Below, one piece after another: positions 45,938 to 53,713 of a DNA stretch of 64,000 bases. This DNA comes from Crystallibacter degradans. GTDB taxonomy: Bacteria > Actinomycetota > Actinomycetes > Actinomycetales > Micrococcaceae. The notes beneath the pieces were generated by a model that worked only from the letters and a program-made list of their open reading frames with translations, searched no databases and had not been told where the DNA came from. The position numbers were made by a program, and so were the translations under genes. The stretch is from the NCBI RefSeq assembly GCF_012952295.1, contig NZ_JABBCH010000001.1, forward strand, positions 496,001 to 560,000, written 5' to 3'. The first letter of the stretch is position 1. Every line of letters begins with the position of its first letter.

Positions 45938-46714
45938 ATGGCACGGATCCTTATGGTCGTTTCGGCCGCAGACTCGCTCATGATGAAGGACGGCACCCAG
46001 CATCCCACCGGCTACTGGGCCGAGGAGCTGGTAGTCTCGCACCGGCTGCTGAGCGAGGCCGGCCACACCGTCAATATCGCCACGCCCGGCGGCAGGAAGC
46101 CCACGGTGGACGCCGTCAGTCTCACGGCGGAATCGGCCGGCAGCCAGCAGAAGGCCGACGATTTCACCGCCTATCTCGAGGAGATCGACGCCGAGCTGTC
46201 GCACCCGTTTGTGCTCTCCGAGGTCGACCCGACATACTACAACGCCATTGTGCTGCCCGGCGGCCACGGCCCCATGGCCGACCTCGCCACGGATTCGGAT
46301 CTGGGCCGGCTGTTGGCCGAGGCGGACCGCGCGGAAATTATCATCGCCCCGTTCTGCCACGGCCCGGCCGGACTGCTCAGCGCAAGGAACGACGACGGCG
46401 AGTTCGCCTTTGCGGGCAGACGTCTGACCGTTTTCACGGACGAGGAGGAACTCGGCGGCGGCACCGGCGACAACACGCCCTGGCTGGTGGAATCGACGCT
46501 GCGGGCCAACGGCGCCATTGTCCAGGCGGGGCCGGCGTGGGCCAGCAACGTGGTCCTCGACGGCAACCTCATCAGCGGGCAGAACCCGCAGTCCAGCGAG
46601 GCCGTGGCCAAGGAAGTCCTCGCCGCGCTCGGTCCCGCTCCCGGAGGGGCCCAGGATGATGAAGCCGAAAATGATGCGGACCGGGACGAAGACGTTCGCG
46701 ACGATGACTACTGA
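45938..46714 (+). CDS. DJ-1/PfpI-family protein (HchA/Hsp31-like)
   Basis: 258 aa. Class I glutamine-amidotransferase-like fold with nucleophile-elbow Cys at about residue 140 in APFCHGPAGLLSA, and Glu in VLPGGHGPMADL region; early DGTQHPTGYWAEELVV carries the catalytic Glu. Such Hsp31-like proteins act as glyoxalase III or chaperone. An acidic C-terminal tail (about 20 residues, DDEAENDADRDEDVRDDDY) is added beyond the fold. Confidence 0.85.
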   Translation: MARILMVVSAADSLMMKDGTQHPTGYWAEELVVSHRLLSEAGHTVNIATPGGRKPTVDAVSLTAESAGSQQKADDFTAYLEEIDAELSHPFVLSEVDPTYYNAIVLPGGHGPMADLATDSDLGRLLAEADRAEIIIAPFCHGPAGLLSARNDDGEFAFAGRRLTVFTDEEELGGGTGDNTPWLVESTLRANGAIVQAGPAWASNVVLDGNLISGQNPQSSEAVAKEVLAALGPAPGGAQDDEAENDADRDEDVRDDDY

Positions 46715-46750
46715 GCCTGCGGCAGCTGCCGAGCGGGAAGCAGGTAAACC

Positions 46751-47368
46751 GTGGGACTGAAAAGCGCGTTCTTTGCCGCACGCTACGACTCCGCCACGCG
46801 CTTCGCCGAGACCCAGGTCCTCAGCCAGCGCCGGGCGGCACTGCTGTCCGGCCTGCAGGGCAGGGTGATCGACGTCGGTGCCGGGACCGGCGCGAACCTG
46901 CCGCATTTCCCGCCGTCGTGCACTGTCACCGCGGTGGAACCGGACGCGAATATGCGCAAGCGGCTGGAAGCGAAGATCGGCACCGCGCGGACCGAGGTGA
47001 CGATCGACGACGGCGAAGCGGCTCGGCTGCCCGCAGCGGATTCCAGCGTAGACGCGGTGGTCTACACCCTGGTGCTCTGCACGGTGCCGGACCAGGCATC
47101 CGCCCTGGCCGAGGCACGGCGGGTGCTCAAGCCCGGCGGGAAACTGCTGTTCCTCGAGCATGTCCGCGGCTTCGGCACCCATGCCAAGGTCCAGGATCTG
47201 GTCCGCCCGGTATGGCACTTTGCCGCGCAGGGCTGCAATCCCAACCGCGACACCGTTGCAGCCATCGCGGCTGCCGGTTTTACCGTGAAACTGGACGAAG
47301 AGTTCTTTATCGGGCCGAAATGGCAGCCGCTCAACCCGCTCGTCATGGGAACCGCCACCGCAAAATAA
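46751..47368 (+). CDS. class I SAM-dependent methyltransferase
   Basis: 205 aa from GTG 46751. Motif I VIDVGAGTGANLPHFPP, post-I VTAVEPDANM, then ADSSVDAVVYTLVLCTVPD and LKPGGKLLFLEHVRGFG. Methyltransferase domain type 11, small-molecule acceptor unknown. Starts 36 bases after the DJ-1 gene and may share its transcript. Ends in a hairpin terminator. Confidence 0.88.
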   Translation: MGLKSAFFAARYDSATRFAETQVLSQRRAALLSGLQGRVIDVGAGTGANLPHFPPSCTVTAVEPDANMRKRLEAKIGTARTEVTIDDGEAARLPAADSSVDAVVYTLVLCTVPDQASALAEARRVLKPGGKLLFLEHVRGFGTHAKVQDLVRPVWHFAAQGCNPNRDTVAAIAAAGFTVKLDEEFFIGPKWQPLNPLVMGTATAK

Positions 47369-47376
47369 TGCTGTTA

Positions 47377-47403
47377 CTCCTGCAGCTGTCACCCCTGCAG
47401 GAG
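47377..47403. terminator. hairpin at convergent gene ends
   Basis: Arms CTCCTGCAG (47377-47385) and CTGCAGGAG (47395-47403), 9-base loop. It lies after the methyltransferase stop and covers the last codons of the opposite zinc-ribbon gene. Confidence 0.55.
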
Positions 47404-47622
47404 CGCGTCCTTTTGCTGCCGGGAGATCTCGTTTTGGCGCCCGCAGTTCAGGCATTCGGTGTAGTAGCGACGGCTGGTGGTGAAGATGGGGATGAAGAAG
47501 ATGGAGAATTTGCCAGCTTCCTCAATGAGACGCTGCGGCCCGCTCACGCCGCAGAAAGGGCACGTGCCCGGCCGGGTGGCCAGCACACGCGGCCTCCGGG
47601 TGAAGCCAAACAGGATCAGCAC
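47389..47622 (-). CDS. small zinc-ribbon protein
   Basis: 77 aa from GTG 47622, chosen because GAGGAG lies 6 bases upstream; the frame can be extended to 47676. Two CxxC knuckles (CPFCG and CLNCG) frame a hydrophobic segment KFSIFFIPIFTTSRRYYTEC, typical of zinc-ribbon proteins associated with membranes or RNA polymerase. Function unknown. Confidence 0.75.
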   Translation of the reverse strand: MLILFGFTRRPRVLATRPGTCPFCGVSGPQRLIEEAGKFSIFFIPIFTTSRRYYTECLNCGRQNEISRQQKDALLQG

Positions 47623-47726
47623 CGCAAACTCCTCAGCCTTGGGCAATTTGGGAAGGAGCCGGCCCGACACCCCCAACTATCGTGCGGTGTGCCGGGCCGG
47701 AGCTTATTTAGATGGTGGCTGTTTGG

Positions 47727-47954
47727 TCAGCGGCCAAAACCGCCGAGCTTGTCTCCCAGGCCGCCCAGTTTGTCGCCTAGTCCGCCGGGGAGTTTGCTAA
47801 GCAGTGCGTTGACATCGATACCGAGTTTGGAAAGCAGTCCGGAATCGCGTTCGGTATCTACCTGGTCCGGCAGGTCCTTCTGCGCCTGCTCGGCCTTGCC
47901 GGTTTCGCCCGTAGACCGGAGGAGGTCGAGGATCTGCTGCTTGTCGATCTGCAT
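47727..47954 (-). CDS. small protein with GDKLGG repeats, 75 aa
   Basis: ATG 47954 with GGAAAGCGGG upstream. N-terminal half MQIDKQQILDLLRSTGETGK is helical and charged; the C-terminal end repeats GGLGDKLGG. Isolated by more than 100 bases on each side, likely monocistronic. Family not recognised with certainty; it recalls the small actinobacterial proteins with Gly-Leu-rich tails seen in stress responses. Confidence 0.6.
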   Translation of the reverse strand: MQIDKQQILDLLRSTGETGKAEQAQKDLPDQVDTERDSGLLSKLGIDVNALLSKLPGGLGDKLGGLGDKLGGFGR

Positions 47955-48098
47955 GATGTACCCGCTTTCCTGATTGTCCTGCTGTGAGGCTGTCTGCGCT
48001 AATCCATCAGCACACTTACCACTCTGCCAAGCTCAGCACCGCCCCACAACCCCGGAAGCCGTTTTCAATCCGTTATGTGGGCGATGGGCCCCGTGCGG

Positions 48099-48794
48099 CT
48101 ATCCGACGCCGGCCGCTGTCGCCGCATGCCGGACCAGACCGTCGTAGACGCCGGGATCGTCGTCATCGACCACGGGAACTTCGGTGCCGTCCTGGTCTTC
48201 CTGGTGCAGCTCCATCCCCGGATTGGCTACATCCGTACCGTCGGCGAGGAAGAAGTGCGGACTGCCCTGGACATCGTCGCGGTGGGCAAAATATGACTCC
48301 ATCATGGGTCCTCGTGCCCTGCCCGTGTCGAAAGCGTCACGCAGCCTGTCGACGTCGACGTCCCTGCACGCCGTTGCGACGTCGAGAATTTCGTGGCGCA
48401 TGCTGATGCAGCGGCTGTCCCGCCAAAACGCCAGCCGCAACGCCATGTCGAGTTCCTCGGCCGCCGCGAGGGATTGTTCCTTGGCAGCGTGGACCGCTTC
48501 GTTGGCCGGCAAGCTGGTCACGGGCCACCCGGAGGGATCGCGCTGCCACGCTGTGAACCCCAGTTCCGGCTCCAGCGCATTGATGACGGGCTTCTCCGGT
48601 TCGATCATCGAGGTCTTGAGGGCAGTACGGTTGAGGTCCTCGAGCAGGAACAGCTGCAGGTCAACATGCAAACGGCCGGTCAGTCCGGCTGCGTCGCGAG
48701 CCTGGTAGAAGCGGTGCAGCGCCAGTGTGGACCAGCCGCACATGACATCGGTGAAGACAGTAACGGTATTGGGCGGAACGTTTGGGCGTGCCAT
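48099..48794 (-). CDS. DsbA-family (FrnE-like) thioredoxin-fold protein
   Basis: 231 aa. The first strand is TVTVFTDVMCGWSTLALHRF: the active-site position reads CGWS, so the second cysteine of CxxC is missing and the protein cannot be a standard disulfide oxidase. It ends YFAHRDDVQGSPHFFLADGT, the cis-Pro loop of DsbA-like proteins such as FrnE. Possible glutathione/mycothiol-dependent reductase or isomerase. Cytoplasmic, stand-alone. Confidence 0.85.
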   Translation of the reverse strand: MARPNVPPNTVTVFTDVMCGWSTLALHRFYQARDAAGLTGRLHVDLQLFLLEDLNRTALKTSMIEPEKPVINALEPELGFTAWQRDPSGWPVTSLPANEAVHAAKEQSLAAAEELDMALRLAFWRDSRCISMRHEILDVATACRDVDVDRLRDAFDTGRARGPMMESYFAHRDDVQGSPHFFLADGTDVANPGMELHQEDQDGTEVPVVDDDDPGVYDGLVRHAATAAGVG

Positions 48795-48840
48795 GCCCCA
48801 AGGCTAGCCCAGATCCTAAGGCTACTCATCTTGAACCAAA

Positions 48841-49251
48841 TCAGCACTTATCGTCGGCAAATGGCCAATGTTCCATAGCATGCCCATAGTTGGCATACCT
48901 ATCGCTCATCCCTAGAAGCTGCTCTTTGCTTAACCATTCATATAGTTCTTCTTGCGGATAACGCGACACAACTTCGGTGCCATCCGTAAGACTGCTGGTA
49001 CATACCAGCACCAGTCCGGTGCCACCGCGTATAAAGGCGTCCCTATAAGCCAGATTTCCTAATGTCAGCCCAGTAGATTTTTCAAAATCAGCGACAGCCG
49101 CTTCATGAGGGGCGCTCCCCTTACGGAGCCGCACTTCCGGCAGCATATCGGACGGATATTTGTCGTTAGGATAGCGACGCGAAACAAGCACGGCATTGCC
49201 GTTCCCTCGATACACGAGCAACAAGACCGAGACGATAAAGTAATTGCTCAA
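48841..49251 (-). CDS. uncharacterised protein, possibly degenerate Nudix fold
   Basis: 136 aa from TTG 49251, just after the upstream gene's stop at 49259; the longer frame overlaps that gene. The strand pattern FIVSVLLLVYRGNGNAVLVS then LPEVRLRKGSAPHEAAVADF resembles the start and helix of a Nudix domain, but the catalytic REUxEE signature is absent. GC is visibly lower than neighbours and codons are atypical, so it may have been acquired horizontally. Function unknown. Confidence 0.45.
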   Translation of the reverse strand: MSNYFIVSVLLLVYRGNGNAVLVSRRYPNDKYPSDMLPEVRLRKGSAPHEAAVADFEKSTGLTLGNLAYRDAFIRGGTGLVLVCTSSLTDGTEVVSRYPQEELYEWLSKEQLLGMSDRYANYGHAMEHWPFADDKC

Positions 49252-49258
49252 CCTATCG

Positions 49259-49825
49259 CTACTTCTTCTTCGCCTTCTGCTGCCGCTTGAATTCGCGCAC
49301 TGCGACAAGCGACTCCGGCCCGGTGACGTCGGCGATCGACATCGCGACATCGTTGCGCCCGTAGTCCCCTGCCGCCTCCTGCCAGCCGGAGGCCTCCAGC
49401 CCAAACTGCTTGCCCAGCAACGCTAGGAAGATCTTCGCCTTCTGCTCACCGAATCCGGGCAGCGCTTTCAGCCGCGCAAGCACCTCAGCGCCACTCGGAT
49501 TTCCGGCAGTCCAGATGTGCGACGCGTCGCCGTCGTAATCCTCAACGATTGTCCGCGCGAGATCCTGCACCCGGCCGGCCATGGACTTAGGGAACCGGTG
49601 GACGGCGGGTTTCTGCCGGAATACTTCGAGGAACTCTTCGGGATCCAGCTGTGCGACCTGCTGCGCATCCAGGCCGCCGATGCGTTCGGCCATTTTCGCC
49701 GGACCGCTGAAGGCTACTTCCATCGGGATCTGCTGATCGAGCAGCATGCCCGTGAGCAGGGCGAACGGATTGGCGTTCAGCAGATCATCAGCAACCGGAT
49801 CTCCGGACAGATAAAGATCGGTCAT
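49259..49825 (-). CDS. HhH-GPD-family DNA glycosylase-like protein
   Basis: 188 aa. The helix-hairpin-helix is ALPGFGEQKAKIFLALLGKQ, and FALLTGMLLDQQIPMEVAFS is the opening of the family that TIGRFAMs call the uncharacterised HhH-GPD family TIGR03252. The usual catalytic Lys/Asp is not evident, and no Fe-S cysteines are present. It probably contributes to base-excision repair. C-terminal tail basic (KRQQKAKKK). Confidence 0.8.
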   Translation of the reverse strand: MTDLYLSGDPVADDLLNANPFALLTGMLLDQQIPMEVAFSGPAKMAERIGGLDAQQVAQLDPEEFLEVFRQKPAVHRFPKSMAGRVQDLARTIVEDYDGDASHIWTAGNPSGAEVLARLKALPGFGEQKAKIFLALLGKQFGLEASGWQEAAGDYGRNDVAMSIADVTGPESLVAVREFKRQQKAKKK

Positions 49826-49906
49826 GGTCAGGGCTCCCCTCGGAAACTGTCATTGGCTATCCCCAAGCTACACCGCGGACGCTTTTCGAACGCCCCGGTG
49901 CCTCCC

Positions 49907-51487
49907 TCACACCGGGTCGGTCTCTTCGAGCGCGAGGATGTCCTCGTGATAGGCCAGGTAAAGATTCGCGATGATCCGCGAGCTGGAGAGCGGGCCGCCG
50001 ATGAGATCCTCGGCTTTCTTCAACCGGTAACGGACGGTGTTCGGGTGGACGAAGAGCATCTTGGCAACCTGCGCTATGTCCAGGTTCCGGGCCAGGTACC
50101 ACAGGACTGTCTGCCTGAGCTCCGTGTCCCGGTCAAGCCCCTGGACGAACTTGCCCAGCTTGTCCGAATCCTGCGGCGACTGCCGCCTGGCCAGCAGCCA
50201 GGTCACCGGATCCACCTCGTCCAACCGAACGATCCACCGGCCGCCGGATCCGTTCGCGCCGGCTGCTCTCGCCCTCCGGCGAGCGATTCCAGCGGCCGTA
50301 TCGGCCTCCCGGAAGGCGTCCGGTGTGGTGGCAAGATCCGAATAGGGTTCGGAAAGCCCAATGAACACATCCTCCGCCAATCCCAGCCAAGCCTCGAGCG
50401 CCGCGGTGTCAGAAACCAGTGCATGGAATCCCGGCGGGCTCTCCGGCGTCCGGCCGTTTTCCGCCAGCAGCAGACCCAAACCGCTGACCGAAGCCCTTTG
50501 CAGGAGTCTTTCCACCAGTGGAGCGGGAATCGGCTCCTGCTCCAGATTTGCTGCGACGACGGCACGAACCCGTTCATACGGCACAAACCGAAACGGGCGC
50601 ATCCGTTCCCAGTGCCGGTATTCCCTTGCCACCGGAATGCCGTCCTGGAGCATACTGAGCAACTGGGCGTTTTCATGGCGTTCTTTCGAAACGGAGAACT
50701 GGCTGATGCCGTTGATCGCCCCGAGCAGGCGTTGGGTTGTCTCCAGCAGCATCTCCCCCAGTTCATCGATCACCCCAGTGTTCCTACTCGCGATGGCGAG
50801 CCAGTAGCCGTTCCCGCGCAGCACCAGCGGGCGGGCCATGACCTCCCAGCGGCCAATGGAAATCCGGTCCGACACCTGCTTTTGATCCCGCAATTCGTTC
50901 CAGATCAGATGAGTCGGGCCTTCGCCCGTTGATTCAACGATCCGGCCGGAGTCCTCGTACAACACCGCGGTTCCGCGGCACACCGAACCAAGCCTGGCGA
51001 TCAGCGATTGGACCGGGTTCTCGGCGGAAACTCTTTGCAGCAGGTCGTTGGTCAACCGCATGGCACGCTTGAGGACGTAGGAGTCCGGCGAGAGTTTGGA
51101 CTGGTTGATGAAATTCTCGATGTGGTGGAAGGGCACTTCCGCCGCCACCGTATACAACGGGAAGTTCGCCCGTTTACACGCAGCCGTGAGCGTGCGGGGC
51201 ACTTCCTGGAAATACACTCCCACGCCGAAAAACAACGCCGCCACCTTGGCCGACTTCAATTCCGCGACCAGCCTGTCTGCCAGCGCCGAATCGCTCTCGG
51301 CTCCGACAAAACGCAGCCCTGTGGTCAGCATGACGCTTTCCGGCTCAAACCATTTCGCCGGATCATGGATCTCGCTGGTATGCGCTCCAATAACGACGGC
51401 GTTCGGGTCCCCCGGCACGACCGCCTGCAGCCCCAAACCGTCTTGCCCGACGACATCGGAGAGCGAAAGGGCGGGTTTTGCATCCAT
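49907..51487 (-). CDS. PucR-family transcriptional regulator
   Basis: 526 aa. The N-terminal PucR domain (about 10-125) has LSLSDVVGQDGLGLQAVVPG and VAALFFGVGVYFQEVPRTLT. The C-terminal helix-turn-helix reads LWYLARNLDIAQVAKMLFVH followed by NTVRYRLKKAEDLIG, which is the PucR/CdaR type. It is divergent from hyuA with about 170 bases between, and the PucR family controls purine/allantoin and related nitrogen catabolism, so it probably activates hyuAB and the permease. Confidence 0.88.
   Translation of the reverse strand: MDAKPALSLSDVVGQDGLGLQAVVPGDPNAVVIGAHTSEIHDPAKWFEPESVMLTTGLRFVGAESDSALADRLVAELKSAKVAALFFGVGVYFQEVPRTLTAACKRANFPLYTVAAEVPFHHIENFINQSKLSPDSYVLKRAMRLTNDLLQRVSAENPVQSLIARLGSVCRGTAVLYEDSGRIVESTGEGPTHLIWNELRDQKQVSDRISIGRWEVMARPLVLRGNGYWLAIASRNTGVIDELGEMLLETTQRLLGAINGISQFSVSKERHENAQLLSMLQDGIPVAREYRHWERMRPFRFVPYERVRAVVAANLEQEPIPAPLVERLLQRASVSGLGLLLAENGRTPESPPGFHALVSDTAALEAWLGLAEDVFIGLSEPYSDLATTPDAFREADTAAGIARRRARAAGANGSGGRWIVRLDEVDPVTWLLARRQSPQDSDKLGKFVQGLDRDTELRQTVLWYLARNLDIAQVAKMLFVHPNTVRYRLKKAEDLIGGPLSSSRIIANLYLAYHEDILALEETDPV
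51389..51400 (+). repeat. AAYAACGACGGC word, copy 8 (opposite to its gene)
   Basis: Exact AATAACGACGGC on the + strand within the 5' part of the minus-strand pucR-type gene, where the product reads NAVVIGA. Confidence 0.6.
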
Positions 51488-51543
51488 CGAATACGTCCTT
51501 GAGAATCTGCCGTCGGTGCCGATCGGAAAGCCACCGGGCGGTG

Positions 51544-51560
51544 ATTGTAAAAACTACAAT
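51544..51560. promoter_or_regulatory. palindrome in the pucR-hyuA gap, candidate operator
   Basis: ATTGTA-AAAAC-TACAAT, a 17-base AT-rich dyad in the divergent promoter region, placed to affect both genes. Confidence 0.45.
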
Positions 51561-51658
51561 TGCGCTTCCATGGTATTTCAGTTCCTCCAGTGACAGAGAG
51601 CTGGGTCACACTGGATCGTAGTGGCTACGCGAAACCACATCCTTGGAGGAATCACAAG

Positions 51659-53713
51659 ATGGCTAATGTCCGAGTCGCCGTCGACGTTGGTGGGACGTTC
51701 ACCGACGTCTGCATCTTCGACGAAGAAACACAACGCATGCGGGTCACGAAGGTCCCCTCCACGCCTGAGGATCCTATGCTGGCCGTGATGAACGGCGTCA
51801 AGCGTGCCGAGATCAATCTGGCCGATGTCTCGCTCTTCTCACACGGGACGACCGTTGCCACCAACGCGCTCATTACCCGCAACTTCCCGACGGCGGCTAT
51901 GGTCACCACCCGCGGTTTCCGCGACGTGATCGAAATCCGCGACGGCACCAAAGACGACCTGTGGGATGCCTACAACGACGTCACCGGCCCCTACATTCGC
52001 CGCCGCGACCGCTTCGAGGTCACCGAACGCGTGGATTACGCAGGCAACGTCATCACGCCGCTGGACGAGGACGATGCCCGTCGCCTTGCTGCCCTGCTGC
52101 GGAAGCGCGGCGTCACCACGATCGCGGTCTGCTTCATCAACTCGTATGCCAACGCCGAGAATGAAGTGCGCATGCGCAAGATCCTGGAAGAGGAACTCCC
52201 CGAGGCCACGGTCTCGACGTCAGCCGAGATCCTGCCCGAGATCTTCGAGCACGACCGCTTCAATACCGCCGTTTCCAATGCGGTGCTGGCCCCGCTGGTT
52301 TCCGGCTACGTCAACCGGCTAGCGGATGAGCTCAAGGGCGGCGGCTACAGCGGGGACCTGCTGCTGCTGCACTCCGGCGGCGGATCGATGACGCCGCGGA
52401 TGGTGAAGCGCTACCCGGTGAGACTGGCCGCTTCAGGTATCGCCGCCGGCGCTATTGCAGCCAAGCACGTGGCGCAGCAGTGCGGTTACGAGAATGCCGT
52501 CGGCCTCGACATGGGCGGTACGTCAACGGATATTGCGCTGGTATCCGGGGGCGAGCTGCGCATCACCAAGGAATGGCAGGTTGAATACGGCCACCCGATT
52601 GTCTTCCCCAGCATCGAAGTACTGACCATCGGAGCCGGCGGCGGCTCTCTGGCGCACATCGACATCGCAGGTTCCCTCCGCAACGGACCGCAGTCGGCCG
52701 GTGCGGATCCCGGACCGGCTTGTTACAGCACCGGCGGCGACCAGCCGACCAACTGCGATGCGAATGTGGTGCTCAACCGCCTGGGCACGACGCTGGCCGG
52801 CGGCGCCAAGAGCCTGGACCGCGGCCTCGCCCAGGACGCCGTCAACCGCGTCATCGCCGGTCCGCTGGGTATGAGCGATGAAGAGGCTGCCCAAGCAATC
52901 CTGCAGGTCGCCAACGCCAACATGGCCGACGCGGTCCGTCTGATCTCCATCCGCCGCGGCTACGATCCGAGGGATTTTGCGCTCATCGCCTTCGGCGGCG
53001 CCGGCGCCCTACACGGCGCCGAGGTGGCCCGCGAGCTGAACATTCCCACCGTCGTCGTACCTCCGAACCCCGGCGTCACCTCGGCCATGGGCTGCCTGCT
53101 CGTGGACATCCGCCACGACCTGTCCGCCATGTATACGGCGCTGGCTTCCGAAGCCGATCCCGAGGATCTCGAAGCCCAGTTCCTGAACCTGGAAACCGAG
53201 GCCACCGCGCGGCTGCGCCATGAAGGCGTCGACGAGGAGAACTCGGTGCTGCAGCGGGTCATCTCGATGCGTTACCAGGGTCAGTGGCGTTCGCTCGCTG
53301 TTCCCATGGGCTCCGGCAAGGGCGCCCTTGAGGAAGCTATCCAGACTTTCCACCAGGAGCACGAGCGCGAGTTCGCCTTCCGCCAGGACAACCAGCCGGT
53401 GGAGATTTACCAGCTGCAGCTGTCCGCGATCGGCAAGACCCCCAAGCCCTCGTTCGCCCCGGAGAAGGAGCTCCTGGCCGATCCGGGCAAACCGAAATCC
53501 GTGCGGCCCGTCTACTTCGGCGCGGACGGCTGGGTACAGACCCCGGTGTTCGACCGCGCGGCGCTGCCTGCCGGCGCCACATTTCTCGGACCCGCCATCA
53601 TCGACCAGCTGGACTCCACCACCGTGGTCCCGCCGCGGACAACCGCCGAGATCGATGAATGGCTGAACATCCGCATCCATCTGACCGAATTCAAGAACGA
53701 GGAGGCCAAGTAA
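51659..53713 (+). CDS. hyuA: hydantoinase/oxoprolinase subunit A (ATP-dependent)
   Basis: 684 aa from ATG 51659, with GGAGG 11 bases upstream. ASKHA-type ATPase fold: DVGGTFTDVCIFDEETQRMR at the N-terminus, HGTTVATNALITRN, then GLDMGGTSTDIALV and the Gly-rich IGAGGGSLAHID. It is homologous to N-methylhydantoinase A and 5-oxoprolinase A. With HyuB it opens a cyclic amide using ATP. Stop overlaps hyuB start. Confidence 0.93.
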   Translation: MANVRVAVDVGGTFTDVCIFDEETQRMRVTKVPSTPEDPMLAVMNGVKRAEINLADVSLFSHGTTVATNALITRNFPTAAMVTTRGFRDVIEIRDGTKDDLWDAYNDVTGPYIRRRDRFEVTERVDYAGNVITPLDEDDARRLAALLRKRGVTTIAVCFINSYANAENEVRMRKILEEELPEATVSTSAEILPEIFEHDRFNTAVSNAVLAPLVSGYVNRLADELKGGGYSGDLLLLHSGGGSMTPRMVKRYPVRLAASGIAAGAIAAKHVAQQCGYENAVGLDMGGTSTDIALVSGGELRITKEWQVEYGHPIVFPSIEVLTIGAGGGSLAHIDIAGSLRNGPQSAGADPGPACYSTGGDQPTNCDANVVLNRLGTTLAGGAKSLDRGLAQDAVNRVIAGPLGMSDEEAAQAILQVANANMADAVRLISIRRGYDPRDFALIAFGGAGALHGAEVARELNIPTVVVPPNPGVTSAMGCLLVDIRHDLSAMYTALASEADPEDLEAQFLNLETEATARLRHEGVDEENSVLQRVISMRYQGQWRSLAVPMGSGKGALEEAIQTFHQEHEREFAFRQDNQPVEIYQLQLSAIGKTPKPSFAPEKELLADPGKPKSVRPVYFGADGWVQTPVFDRAALPAGATFLGPAIIDQLDSTTVVPPRTTAEIDEWLNIRIHLTEFKNEEAK

